DNA from: Lacrimispora amygdalina
GTDB lineage: Bacteria; Bacillota; Clostridia; Lachnospirales; Lachnospiraceae
NCBI RefSeq assembly: GCF_003432035.1
Contig: NZ_QOHO01000006.1
Span: 1-46,263 of the forward strand
Direction: 5' to 3'
Length of the DNA: 46,263 nt
Below the pieces are notes generated by a model. The model saw nothing but the letters and a program-made list of their open reading frames with translations. It did not search any database and had not been told where the DNA came from. The position numbers and the translations under genes were made by a program. Position 1 is the stretch's first letter; every line of letters starts with the position of its first letter. Positions 16,377-25,289 of this stretch are shown piece after piece.

Positions 16377-18230
16377 CTAATATTTTAACCCATATCCCAC
16401 TGGAAACAGGACTTGATCTGTTCTGATATCCTCAACTCTTGAGTAATATGGCATAGGCAGGGTTCCTTTAAAAATTTTCTTTCCAGTAAGCACATTAGCT
16501 ATCCCATCCCCTTCACTTCCTGGCAGATAGCACATTACTATACCGTCCCATTGCTTCATGTAATCGCTGATAATAACATTTCTTCCAGCTACAATTAGTG
16601 CAACGGTAGGGTGACCTATACTTTTGGCAAGATCGATGGCTTTGGTATTGCCAGCAAGGCCGAGACTGCCGGTTATACTGATGTCCGCACTGTCACCCTT
16701 CCATTCCGTGTAAGTCTTTTCTCCCAGACACAATAAGGTCATATCGGCATCAGCGGCTTTTTCCTGGTCAGTGATAATCGTCAGATCATATTCATTGGCA
16801 AGTTCATTCAGACCATCCAATATGGTCTTTCCTTCCGGTATCCATTTGTGACCGTGATTTTCTGCATCCAAACTGCCAAGCCAGGTAACGGTCCAGCCCC
16901 CGCACTGTACTCCCACGTCATTTGCGGCAGGTCCTGTAACAAATAGTTTAGTTCCTTTTTTAATTGGCAGTATGGCGTTGTCATTCTTTAATAATACAAG
17001 GCTCTCTTCTACCAACGATCTGGCTAAATCCCTGTATTGCTGCGAACCGGCACTCTTCTCCTTAGACGTCACCTTCTCCATCATCGGATCATCTAAAATT
17101 CCCATTTCCTTTTTCACCGTTAGTATCCGGCTGACAGCATCATTCACACGGTCCATTGGAATTTTGCCTTCATTTACCGCTTCAACGATATATTTGCGGC
17201 ACTCCTCGAATTTGCAATCTTCCATCAGCATATCAATACCTGCATTGATTGCAGTTATTGTCTGATCTTTTAAATTGTCACCTGGTATATTATGTATGGA
17301 ATCCCAGTCGCTAACGATAAAACCTTTAAAGCCCATATCATTTTTTAACATTGATATATATTTTTCATTGGCATGCATCTTTGTACCGTTTACACTGCTG
17401 TGACTGATCATGATCGTCTTAACACCAGCATCGATTTGTGCCTGATAAACCTTTAATAAATCCTGAATTTCTCCATCTGAGAGTTTCGCATCACCACGAT
17501 CAATCAATCGCTTTTCTCCATCTGATGTTTCACCTGTTCCATACAAAACATTACCGTCTGCAAAAAAATGCTTTGCACAGGGGAGAATCCCCCCATCAAT
17601 TAACCCCTTGGTAAAGGATGTTCCTAGTTCTGTAACCATGCTGGTTTCAGAGGAATAACTTTCATAGGTGCGCCCCCATCTGGGGTCCTGTGCCGCAGAC
17701 AAGCATGGAGAAAAGCTCCAGAGCATACCCGTCAGTTTTGCTTCATCTGCTACTGCTAATCCCATCTGATAGGTTAATTCTTTATCATTGGCAGCACCGA
17801 TTCCTATGTTATGGGGATATATAACAGTTCCTTCACAGGTGGCCACGCCATGAACCGCATCATTCCCGTATATATAAGGAACACCTGCCTCTGAACTCAT
17901 GGCTTCTTTTTGATATTTCAAGATCATTTCCTTCCATTCTGATGCGTTTAAGGAATTTTCACCAAATGTGGACAGAATACTTCCATAGCAGTTCTCCTTC
18001 ATCATATTATCCGGTATATTGTATACTGCTCCCTGTACCATCTGAGCTGCCTTTTGATCAAGAGTCAGTCTCCCAAGAATATCCTCCACCGATGTACTGC
18101 TAATCTTACTGTCGGATTCAGCAGACGTACTTACCTCCGTCTGACCAACATTATTCGTCTGTACTCCCATACATCCCGTTAATGCCAGCATGAAAGTCAG
18201 ACATACCCCTGTCACGCCACCTCTCATCAC
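16377..18230 (-). CDS. GH3 family beta-glycosidase, lipoprotein
   Basis: A 617-residue glycoside hydrolase family 3 enzyme anchored as a lipoprotein: the signal peptide ends in the lipobox LTGC (Cys20). The catalytic (alpha/beta)8 domain contains GNDAVHG (122-128), the KH pair (220-221) and the nucleophile D308 in GFIVSDWDS. The second alpha/beta sandwich domain follows (NDNAILPIKKGTKLFVTGPAAN to the C-terminus). Substrates are usually beta-glucosides or xylo-oligosaccharides outside the cytoplasm, which fits the secreted GH-A enzyme elsewhere in the window. It has no obvious operon partners. The C-terminus ends soon after the second domain, without a fibronectin-like third domain. Confidence 0.93.
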   Translation of the reverse strand: MMRGGVTGVCLTFMLALTGCMGVQTNNVGQTEVSTSAESDSKISSTSVEDILGRLTLDQKAAQMVQGAVYNIPDNMMKENCYGSILSTFGENSLNASEWKEMILKYQKEAMSSEAGVPYIYGNDAVHGVATCEGTVIYPHNIGIGAANDKELTYQMGLAVADEAKLTGMLWSFSPCLSAAQDPRWGRTYESYSSETSMVTELGTSFTKGLIDGGILPCAKHFFADGNVLYGTGETSDGEKRLIDRGDAKLSDGEIQDLLKVYQAQIDAGVKTIMISHSSVNGTKMHANEKYISMLKNDMGFKGFIVSDWDSIHNIPGDNLKDQTITAINAGIDMLMEDCKFEECRKYIVEAVNEGKIPMDRVNDAVSRILTVKKEMGILDDPMMEKVTSKEKSAGSQQYRDLARSLVEESLVLLKNDNAILPIKKGTKLFVTGPAANDVGVQCGGWTVTWLGSLDAENHGHKWIPEGKTILDGLNELANEYDLTIITDQEKAADADMTLLCLGEKTYTEWKGDSADISITGSLGLAGNTKAIDLAKSIGHPTVALIVAGRNVIISDYMKQWDGIVMCYLPGSEGDGIANVLTGKKIFKGTLPMPYYSRVEDIRTDQVLFPVGYGLKY

Positions 18231-18302
18231 TAAATTCCCCCTTATAATGATATAATCTTTCCAATTAGTTTACTCCCGTTAACAGTGATATGCAAGAACC
18301 AG

Positions 18303-18755
18303 TCACTCTTTTCCGGCCGCATAAATAATTAACTTTCGAAACGATTCTTCAAAACGTTCATCATCTTCTTTTGTTCTTTTTCCAGGCCCCTTCAGATGAT
18401 TTTTAGATTTCGCTCTTCTTGCCGCTTTTGCGATGTGCCGTTCCATAAGGAGCTGATTGATATTATCGTTGGTATACCACTTTCCTGACTGATGAATTCC
18501 ATACGCGCCTTTTCCCAGCGCCATCGCCGCTACTCCATAATCCTGTGTTACCACAATATCGCCGGATTTGCATAAGTTTATCAATGCAAAGTCCACAGCA
18601 TCAGCTCCTGCGCCTATAATTCTGATCTCACTGTAATCAGACTGCAGCACATGATTGGTATCACATAGGAGGCAAACATTTATTTTATGTTCCTTTGCTG
18701 TTTTTTCTACAATACGAACTACCGGGCAGGCATCTGCATCTACGTAAATCGTCAT
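18303..18755 (-). CDS. yaiI: YaiI/YqxD family protein (DUF188)
   Basis: A 150-residue DUF188 protein with the conserved opening IYVDADACPVV and the internal DYGVAAMALGKGA and LMERHIAKAARRAK segments. The fold is PIN-like, with acidic residues (D6, D8) positioned as in nucleases, but a function has not been established for the family. It stands alone between the GH3 gene and the acetate transporter, followed upstream by a terminator-like hairpin that isolates it transcriptionally. Length is typical. Confidence 0.92.
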   Translation of the reverse strand: MTIYVDADACPVVRIVEKTAKEHKINVCLLCDTNHVLQSDYSEIRIIGAGADAVDFALINLCKSGDIVVTQDYGVAAMALGKGAYGIHQSGKWYTNDNINQLLMERHIAKAARRAKSKNHLKGPGKRTKEDDERFEESFRKLIIYAAGKE

Positions 18756-18794
18756 TTATTTCCACCTCTTTCTTAATGATAAGTATTTATACTG

Positions 18795-18827
18795 AAAAAG
18801 GATTTGAAACATTGCGCTTCAAATCCT
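18795..18827 (-). terminator. Rho-independent terminator of the acetate transporter gene
   Basis: On the minus strand, AGGATTTGAA and TTCAAATCCT form a perfect 10-bp stem around a 9-base loop, followed at once by a run of five T. It starts 14 bases after the transporter stop codon. Confidence 0.88.
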
Positions 18828-18841
18828 CTTTTGTTCCTCAT

Positions 18842-19441
18842 TTATAAAGGAAAAACAGTCTTTTTAAATTCCTGGTTCAGAACCTGTCCCATAGAATTAT
18901 AGATAGCGGACGCTCCGCAGAACATTCCCACATATCCGGCAATTGTATGTATGGATTCTTTTCCGGTAAAGTCAGCCAGTGACAACAGGAAGAATAAAAC
19001 GGTAAGAGAGCCAAAAACCACCTGGCTGGCGCGGTTATGTTTTAAAGTTCCGATAAACATGAACAGGGTGAACACACACCATAGACCCAGGTAATATCCC
19101 ATGCTAATTGGGTCAGCAGCTTCGATTCCTTTAAACGGGTTGATCCAGATTAAAATCAAAGACCACCAGAAAAAACCATAGGCTGTAAATGCTGTTGCTC
19201 CAAATGTGTTGTTTTTCCTGAATTCCATAATACCAGCTATGATCTGAGCGGCACCACCTAATCCAAATCCCATTGCAACGATTACAATGGATAAAGGAAT
19301 AAATCCTGCATTGTGGATATTCAGCAGGCAGGTAGTCATTCCGAATCCTAAAAGTCCAAGAGGAGCCGGATTGGCAATGGCAGAAGGGGTTGATGGAGCT
19401 GTTGGTGTTGACTGAATTGATGAAGCTGTTTTGGTTGACAT
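18842..19441 (-). CDS. satP: Acetate/succinate transporter, GPR1/FUN34/YaaH family
   Basis: A 199-residue membrane protein with six hydrophobic segments and the family signature NPAPLGLLGFGMTTCLLN. YaaH (SatP) of E. coli moves acetate and succinate with protons. The ATG used begins MSTKTASS; the frame extends 16 codons further without a better ribosome site (AAGGA lies about 11 bases before the chosen ATG). The N-terminal Ser/Thr/Pro-rich tail is cytoplasmic. In a fermenter it could export or re-import acetate. Single-gene unit with its own terminator. Confidence 0.9.
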   Translation of the reverse strand: MSTKTASSIQSTPTAPSTPSAIANPAPLGLLGFGMTTCLLNIHNAGFIPLSIVIVAMGFGLGGAAQIIAGIMEFRKNNTFGATAFTAYGFFWWSLILIWINPFKGIEAADPISMGYYLGLWCVFTLFMFIGTLKHNRASQVVFGSLTVLFFLLSLADFTGKESIHTIAGYVGMFCGASAIYNSMGQVLNQEFKKTVFPL

Positions 19442-19569
19442 TGTTAAAAAAATCCTTTCGAGTGTTATATGCGAAAACGCACCTGGCATATAATATCATC
19501 TATTTTAACAAAATTCAACAGAAATCTGTTTTGTCTTCCTCTAGTCATACCCATTCATTTTTCCAGCAA

Positions 19570-20442
19570 TTAAACTGACACCTGACACATACTGATAAAT
19601 TTATATATTTCCACTGTCTCTTTAGCTGCTTCCTGATTCTCCTGCTGCTGCCAAAAGACTATAAATAAAAGTTCAATGCACTGCATCATAAGCGGAAGTG
19701 CATTTTTTTCCTCTTTTTCTAAAACAATAATAGTTTCATAACCACTGAGAAACTGGCTGATAAATATAAGCCAGTTATCCTTTATTGCCAAAAAATCCTT
19801 CTGACCTAATAATTGTCCCAACAGGAAATAAGCTATGTCAAATAGTCGGGCATCCTGTTTACCTAAGTCAAAATCCAGAACACCGGTTAATGTTGTTCCT
19901 TCAAACAGCAAATTACCATAATGCAGATCCCGGTGAATCTGCTGCTTCGGTAAATTGGGATAAATACAGCATAATGCTTCCATTGGCCCGGACCATTCTT
20001 CTTTTGTCAACAAACTGCTGGCGGAAAGCCCACTGCTAATCCAGCCCTGCAGTTCCTCATAAAATAACGGGAAATCTGTCCGGTTATCAGTAACTGTCAT
20101 AAGTGCACTGTGGATTTTCGCAGCAATGATGCCAGTCTCATAAGCAATGGCCTCATAATCCTGTTTAAACACATCTTTAATATGGCTGCCAGCCAGCTTC
20201 TCCATTAACAGATAGCACCCCTCTTCTTCCACTATAAAATCTGTACCATCTTTTGTTTTCAGGATATGCGGCACAGGAACTCCATGAGCACGAAGTACTG
20301 CAGTAAGCTTTATATTACTTATTGCAGATTTCTGCGTGTTCACCAATTTTAGTATATATTTTCCTGCCAATTCCCAGGTTGTTGGCGTAGTGGCAACCGG
20401 ATCTCCATTAATTCCCCAATTTACATTTATATCCACTGTCAT
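19570..20442 (-). CDS. Aminoglycoside phosphotransferase-like kinase (APH family)
   Basis: About 290 residues of a protein-kinase-like phosphotransferase. The catalytic loop reads HRDLHYGNLLF (Asp as catalytic base, Asn binding metal), followed by the DFG-equivalent LDFDLGKQDARLFDIAY. The N-lobe has KYILKLV with the ATP-binding Lys. The family includes aminoglycoside and macrolide kinases, but also choline, homoserine and fructosamine kinases; no feature here points to antibiotic resistance. The ATG at MTVDINV is preferred; a TTG three codons earlier overlaps the upstream stop codon. Translationally coupled to the unknown gene before it. Confidence 0.8.
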   Translation of the reverse strand: MTVDINVNWGINGDPVATTPTTWELAGKYILKLVNTQKSAISNIKLTAVLRAHGVPVPHILKTKDGTDFIVEEEGCYLLMEKLAGSHIKDVFKQDYEAIAYETGIIAAKIHSALMTVTDNRTDFPLFYEELQGWISSGLSASSLLTKEEWSGPMEALCCIYPNLPKQQIHRDLHYGNLLFEGTTLTGVLDFDLGKQDARLFDIAYFLLGQLLGQKDFLAIKDNWLIFISQFLSGYETIIVLEKEEKNALPLMMQCIELLFIVFWQQQENQEAAKETVEIYKFISMCQVSV

Positions 20443-20447
20443 ACATA

Positions 20448-21044
20448 TCAACCTGTAACATCAATGGAAGCCGCTGCGCTTCCATTCGCTGCCCCCTGAT
20501 TTTCCCGGCTTGCTTTCGCCGCACTATTCCATGCATGATTATATATCCCCCAAAGCTCAGTTTCACGGGCATTTTCCGCTTTTGTTCCATAGGAAATCCA
20601 TCTGCCATTGGAGTAAGAAGCTACCATTTCTCCGTTGCTGTCATAAAATTCGGCATAAGACACATCATCGTTTGCTTCCTTGCTGTATTTTACAGAACCA
20701 AACATATAATCCAGCAAATTAAAGGTTTTAGGCTCCTTTCTGATATTTTTATATACCGCCCTTAAACCCTCTGAAATAATACTTTTCCGATCAGGTGAAA
20801 CAGCGGAAACATAGCTTTTTACCAGGTTTCGGAACCCGGCGGACTCTGACTGGAATTTCCCGGCTGCCTGATCCTTTTTGGCCTGTTCTATTATAGCTGT
20901 ATGATATTTATCATCACTCATTGCCGGTGCTGTTTTTGTGTTAAAATGAAAATCGTTATAATCTGGTGACGGCACATTCCCCCGCTTCCCTGTTCCGCTA
21001 AGCGGACGGCTCTGTGCTATGGATTGGTCATTTCCAATTCGCAT
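20448..21044 (-). CDS. Conserved-looking protein of unknown function
   Basis: A 198-residue protein I do not recognise. The N-terminal ~40 residues are polar and low in complexity. The middle is helical and charged (KKDQAAGKFQSESAGFRNLV). The C-terminal half has a motif-like stretch YAEFYDSNGEMVASYSNGRW, resembling a two-strand beta hairpin, then ends in an Ala/Asn/Gly-rich tail. There are no signal peptide, membrane segments or metal motifs. Its stop codon lies within six bases of the next gene's ATG, so the two are probably co-translated. Codon use matches its neighbours. Confidence 0.65.
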   Translation of the reverse strand: MRIGNDQSIAQSRPLSGTGKRGNVPSPDYNDFHFNTKTAPAMSDDKYHTAIIEQAKKDQAAGKFQSESAGFRNLVKSYVSAVSPDRKSIISEGLRAVYKNIRKEPKTFNLLDYMFGSVKYSKEANDDVSYAEFYDSNGEMVASYSNGRWISYGTKAENARETELWGIYNHAWNSAAKASRENQGAANGSAAASIDVTG

Positions 21045-21145
21045 CTTATGTACTCCTTATCTTTTTTATCTGACGAAAGACTTCCATATGGGCTGGTCAT
21101 ATGAAAATCTTCCATGTAATGTCTTTTTATTTCGATAACAGAAAA

Positions 21146-21652
21146 TTAAAAAGAGTCGTCCCAATAAATTGTAATGTATGGATTGGAGTAAGTCTTAGAA
21201 CCAATATCCAGTATCATTCCGTGAGAGATTGCACCGCTTAAGCAAGTGCAGTTAAATGAAATTGTATACGTTCCATTAGCTCTTGAAGCTAAAAACCCGC
21301 TAGTTGTCAATGTTGTATTTTCCTTACCGTTCCAGCTCACCTTCTCTGCTGAGCTCCTGTTGCTGCTCGCTATGGTAAGGTAATTGGTCAGCATGGCTCC
21401 TGAATAGCTTTTCAGCGAACCCGGATTTACCTCAAGCTTTGTAATTACAGCATTTGCAGGCAGACCGGAAACCCGGAATGTAACTTCACTGGAATTGCCG
21501 GTCTGTCCCTTATTTAACACGATGCTCATTTTACCGGAAGAAGTTACCTTCTTAGTTCCTGTTGCAGCATATGCAGAAGTTGTTGTTGTAAATGCCATTG
21601 TCATAATTAATAAAGCGCTGAAAAGAATTTTTAAAAATTTGTTTTTACTCAT
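21146..21652 (-). CDS. Secreted small protein of unknown function
   Basis: A 168-residue exported protein. The ATG at MSKNKFLKILF has a strong AGGGGG ribosome site; a frame extension of 14 codons upstream lacks one. The signal peptide ends at TSAYAA. The mature part is Ser/Thr/Gly-rich with alternating polar and hydrophobic residues (VTFRVSGLPANAVITKLEV; ANGTYTISFNC), typical of an Ig-like or jelly-roll beta-sandwich. There are two Cys (CTC), no catalytic motif and no cell-wall anchor. It stands alone between unrelated genes. I do not recognise a family. Confidence 0.65.
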   Translation of the reverse strand: MSKNKFLKILFSALLIMTMAFTTTTSAYAATGTKKVTSSGKMSIVLNKGQTGNSSEVTFRVSGLPANAVITKLEVNPGSLKSYSGAMLTNYLTIASSNRSSAEKVSWNGKENTTLTTSGFLASRANGTYTISFNCTCLSGAISHGMILDIGSKTYSNPYITIYWDDSF

Positions 21653-21804
21653 AGAAATACCCCCTGTTCTGAATTTTTCAGAGACTGTCAGCAACCAGCC
21701 TGCTGCATCTCTTAGTATGTTTATCGGATTCTTTGGGGTATTTCTAAGATTATTTGAAATTTTTAATATTCCATTTCGGCATAACTGTCAATAAAGCCCA
21801 GAGG

Positions 21805-23094
21805 TTAGCCTATGAACATCTCTTCCCGAACTCTTCCGTCACAAGGTCCAATCTCAACGCCAAGGATGGCGGCCATTGTTGGAGCAATATCTACCATATG
21901 GATTTCACCCAGCTGGTATCCTTTCTTAATCCCTTTTCCTGACACGACAAAGCAGCAGCCATATTCTGGTTTCTCCGGAGAATATCCATGAGTCGCATAT
22001 GTTTTATTCTCTTTTTTTAAATCCGTCACAAGGGGTCCCGTAATTCTGTCATCAAAACTATAACCTGATTTTGCTTCCAGCATACAGCCGGAAACCGGGA
22101 AGGCATGGAACCGTTTCAGTTCTTCTCCGGTATAGATTTTTTCAATACCTAAGGTTTCCTCTCCTGCCGCTTTTTGAAGAATCCGCAGCGCACGCTGCTT
22201 CGCCTCCTCATCATTATCCTTTACATGCAAATAGGCTGACCCGCCTGTGGACTGCAGATACGCCCTCCAATGCATGCTCCCATTACCTTCATAAATAAGA
22301 CCGTCTTCTTTGAGTAATTGATTCAGCCTCACTTTATACCTGACATTTTTCTGACCATGGTCACCCAGCACCATGAAAACCGTTTCCTCTGAAATACCTG
22401 CCTCAGCAACTGCTTCCATCAGCTTGCCGATCCTTTCATCCATGCGGATTAAAACCTTGTCAATCTCCGGGCTGTCTGTCCCATGGTGATGTTTTGCATC
22501 ATCCAGATCAATAAAATGAATCATCAATAGCTCCGGTTTTTTTCTTAATATGGTATCTCTTCCACACATGACTGTAAAATCATCCAGATAAGGCTGTTCA
22601 ATCCCTTTTCTTATTTTTCCGTATTTAAGCTCAAGCCCCATACAAAAAAACGGATTTCCGTTTTTCAATATCTTCAAAGCCTGGTTCTCCTGTCCAATCG
22701 CCTTAATCTCCGGCATATTATAACGAATCGCTGCTTTACCGGTAACAGGCCACAGAATCCCAGCTGATTTCATCTTCTGCTTCTTTAATGCGTCATACAC
22801 AGCAGGCACCCTGATATCTTTTCTAAACCAGAACCACGCCTGATCTTCTTCGTCAACAAATGGCTGAAACGGGTTATTATGATAGATTCCGTGCTTATCC
22901 GGATATACTCCGGTGACCATGGTTGTATGTACGACATAGGTAAGCGTTGGATACACGCTTTTTAATTTTGTGCTGGAAGCTCCGTTTTTTATTAATCGGG
23001 AAAGATTGGGAAGGCGGCTTGCTTTTTCCCAGTTATCTTCAGAAAATGCATCATAAGAGACCACGATTAAATGCTTTGCTTTTCCCTTGTTCAT
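21805..23094 (-). CDS. Alkaline-phosphatase-superfamily phosphodiesterase (NPP-like)
   Basis: A 429-residue enzyme of the nucleotide pyrophosphatase/phosphodiesterase branch. Visible metal-site elements: D15 in VVSYDAF; the nucleophile segment YPTLTYVVHTTMVTG (T52 most likely attacks phosphorus); the D and H residues in HFIDLDDAKHHHG; GDHGQKNV; and a C-terminal ATHGYSP His. No signal peptide, so it is cytoplasmic, unlike many homologues. It hydrolyses phosphodiesters or phosphomonoesters of unknown identity. It is the last gene of a YwbE-UMF1-phosphodiesterase cluster with a 23-base gap to the transporter. Confidence 0.88.
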   Translation of the reverse strand: MNKGKAKHLIVVSYDAFSEDNWEKASRLPNLSRLIKNGASSTKLKSVYPTLTYVVHTTMVTGVYPDKHGIYHNNPFQPFVDEEDQAWFWFRKDIRVPAVYDALKKQKMKSAGILWPVTGKAAIRYNMPEIKAIGQENQALKILKNGNPFFCMGLELKYGKIRKGIEQPYLDDFTVMCGRDTILRKKPELLMIHFIDLDDAKHHHGTDSPEIDKVLIRMDERIGKLMEAVAEAGISEETVFMVLGDHGQKNVRYKVRLNQLLKEDGLIYEGNGSMHWRAYLQSTGGSAYLHVKDNDEEAKQRALRILQKAAGEETLGIEKIYTGEELKRFHAFPVSGCMLEAKSGYSFDDRITGPLVTDLKKENKTYATHGYSPEKPEYGCCFVVSGKGIKKGYQLGEIHMVDIAPTMAAILGVEIGPCDGRVREEMFIG

Positions 23095-23117
23095 TTTCTA
23101 TTTCACCATCCTTTACC

Positions 23118-24350
23118 TTAATTTTGTTCCTTCGGAAGTCTTATAAAAATCAGGAATCCCACCAGAAAGAGAGGAATAATCCCCAGAATACTCCACCTCG
23201 CATTGCCGGTAACTACTGTTGTAAGGGACATCAGCGTTGGTCCCATAATCGCTGAGAATTTACCAAATATATTGTAAAACCCAAAGAATTCATTGGATTT
23301 ATCCTTTGGAATAATCTTCGCAAAATAAGACCGGCTCAGCGCCTGAATCCCGCCCTGTGCAGAACCGATCATGGCACCAAGAATAAAAATATGCCATACA
23401 GAGGTTACAAAAAATGCAGCAACACAGGAAATAATATAAGTAAATATCCCTGCAATAATCATGGTTCTTGCTGAATAACGTTTCGCCATAGTTCCATAAA
23501 AAATAGCACAGGGAAAGGCGATTATCTGTATAATCAGTAAAATTGCCAGCAGTGAAAAGGTATCCAGCGCATTATTTCCCATAACAGCGGTGGCATAGGG
23601 AATTACCATCTTAATTATGGTATCCACACCATCAATGTAAAAAAAATATGCACCCAGAAAGCAGAAAACTGTTTTATACTGTTTCATCTGTTTAAATGTT
23701 TCCGCCAGTCTTTTAAAACTATTCTTTACCATATCCTGCGGGGGTTCTACATAATGTACCTGTTTTACATCTCTGATCATGGGTATGGTAAAGAGTCCCC
23801 ACCATAAAGCAGTAATGATAAATCCAATCTGATATCCGATTGATTTTTCCATTCCAAGAAGAAATATAAGCACAAGACTGATGCCAAAGGGTATCACACT
23901 GGATATATATCCAAATGCAAAGCCAAGGGAGGATATCTTATCCATTCTTTCATCACTTGCAACATCCACAATAAATGCATCGTAAAAAATATTGGATCCT
24001 GCAAATCCAATTGCTGATAAGATAAAAAACAAAATTAAAAGCTGCCATTGCCCGCTGGACGGAGGTATCAACGCCAGCGACGCTGTGGAAAGAACACCCA
24101 GACAGGTAAAGAATACAAAAAAGCGCTTCTTTTTGTCTTTATAATCAGCAGCAGCACCTAAAACGGGACTTAAGGCAGCAACCAGTATACTGGCAATAGA
24201 ATTGAAGTATCCCAGGTCCATGCTGCGTTTCACATTGTCAAACATTCCAAACATAATTGGCAGTAATGCGGTGGTGACAGCCATGGAATAAGCTGAATTA
24301 CCGCAGTCAACCAGTATCCATGACTTCTCTTCCCTGCTTAATTTTATCAT
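23118..24350 (-). CDS. MFS transporter, UMF1/Atg22-like
   Basis: A 410-residue major-facilitator protein with about 12 hydrophobic segments. The N-terminus EKSWILVDCGNSAYSMAVTTALLPIMF is the UMF1 family hallmark (usually WxxYDxANSAFxT), and loop 2-3 contains DYKDKKKR. UMF1 homologues include yeast vacuolar amino-acid exporter Atg22; bacterial substrates are mostly unknown. Located nine bases after ywbE and 23 bases before the phosphodiesterase gene, so transport and phosphoester hydrolysis may be linked, for example export or uptake of the hydrolysed product. Confidence 0.9.
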   Translation of the reverse strand: MIKLSREEKSWILVDCGNSAYSMAVTTALLPIMFGMFDNVKRSMDLGYFNSIASILVAALSPVLGAAADYKDKKKRFFVFFTCLGVLSTASLALIPPSSGQWQLLILFFILSAIGFAGSNIFYDAFIVDVASDERMDKISSLGFAFGYISSVIPFGISLVLIFLLGMEKSIGYQIGFIITALWWGLFTIPMIRDVKQVHYVEPPQDMVKNSFKRLAETFKQMKQYKTVFCFLGAYFFYIDGVDTIIKMVIPYATAVMGNNALDTFSLLAILLIIQIIAFPCAIFYGTMAKRYSARTMIIAGIFTYIISCVAAFFVTSVWHIFILGAMIGSAQGGIQALSRSYFAKIIPKDKSNEFFGFYNIFGKFSAIMGPTLMSLTTVVTGNARWSILGIIPLFLVGFLIFIRLPKEQN

Positions 24351-24359
24351 TGAACCCTC

Positions 24360-24560
24360 CTATTTCCGGTCCATTCCTCCCTGTACTCTCCCTACTATTC
24401 CTCCTTCCAGCATTACTTTAATGCCTCTTGGATGATTGGGAGAATTAGTCAGTATTCTCTGGACCACACCTTCTGTCAGCTTGCCTGTTCTCTGATCCTG
24501 TTTTTGCACCACCATAACGCGGTCACCGATTTTAATATCTTTTCTTACTGTTCCGTCCAT
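24360..24560 (-). CDS. ywbE: YwbE family protein
   Basis: A 66-residue protein matching the YwbE/DUF2196 family: GDRVMVVQKQDQRTGKLTEG followed by VQRILTNSPNHPRGIKVML and a C-terminal GRVQ. The pattern suggests a small SH3-like beta barrel with no known biochemical role. RBS AAAGGAAC precedes the ATG. It heads a three-gene minus-strand cluster with the UMF1 transporter and the phosphodiesterase. Confidence 0.92.
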   Translation of the reverse strand: MDGTVRKDIKIGDRVMVVQKQDQRTGKLTEGVVQRILTNSPNHPRGIKVMLEGGIVGRVQGGMDRK

Positions 24561-24686
24561 TTATGTTCCTTTCATTGCTGAAATTTGCCGGGGCTCCTCA
24601 TACCCCCTAATTTAATAGCTGTTACATAATAATGTCTAAATGAATTAATAATAAGCAATAACTTAAAAATTCGTAGAGGAGATTTT

Positions 24687-25289
24687 GTGATGGATTATAG
24701 TTTAATATGGAAAACAATTGTTATTTTTCTCGCAGGTAAATTTATACTGCGGTTGGGAGGGCGTAAATCAATCTCACAGATGACAATCACTCAGACCATT
24801 GTTATGGTTGGCATCGGTTCTCTTTTAATACAGCCGATTGCTGAAGAAGAAATCTGGGGCACATTGCTGATTGCATTTATATTCACTATGCTCATGGTTA
24901 TTTCGGAATATCTGGAAATAAAATTTGACATCTTCGAATCTCTTTTTTCAGGCAAAGCTGTCATTGTTATTGATAATGGTGAGATCATTCTGAAAAACCT
25001 GAAAAAATTACGGCTTACTGTCGACAGACTTGAAACACGCCTGCGCCAAAACGGTGTAAACTCCATAAAAGATGTAAAAACAGCTACCATTGAGGTAAGC
25101 GGTCAAATAGGCTACGAACTAAAGGATGATAAAAAGCCTCTGACAAAGGAAGATTTTATTACTATAATGGCGGAGATATCACAGAAAAATCAATTAATGG
25201 CAGGCTCCCAGAAAACACAAAAAAGCGATTCAGACAATATATTCCGGGAGGTTACCGCTAAAAACAAAGAGGGTAAAAATGAACCTTAA
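24687..25289 (+). CDS. DUF421 membrane protein (YetF/YrbG-like)
   Basis: A 200-residue protein: three transmembrane segments in the first ~85 residues (WKTIVIFLAGKFILRLGG; TQTIVMVGIGSLLIQPI; LLIAFIFTMLMVISEYL), then the cytoplasmic DUF421 domain with VIVIDNGEI and LETRLRQNGVNSIKDVKTATIEVSG. The Lys/Glu-rich C-terminal tail is disordered. In spore-formers such proteins (YetF, SpoVA-associated YhcN partners) are linked to spore membranes, but no role is proven. Plus strand, RBS GAGGAG; its stop overlaps the end of the convergent serine hydrolase by four bases. Confidence 0.88.
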   Translation: MMDYSLIWKTIVIFLAGKFILRLGGRKSISQMTITQTIVMVGIGSLLIQPIAEEEIWGTLLIAFIFTMLMVISEYLEIKFDIFESLFSGKAVIVIDNGEIILKNLKKLRLTVDRLETRLRQNGVNSIKDVKTATIEVSGQIGYELKDDKKPLTKEDFITIMAEISQKNQLMAGSQKTQKSDSDNIFREVTAKNKEGKNEP

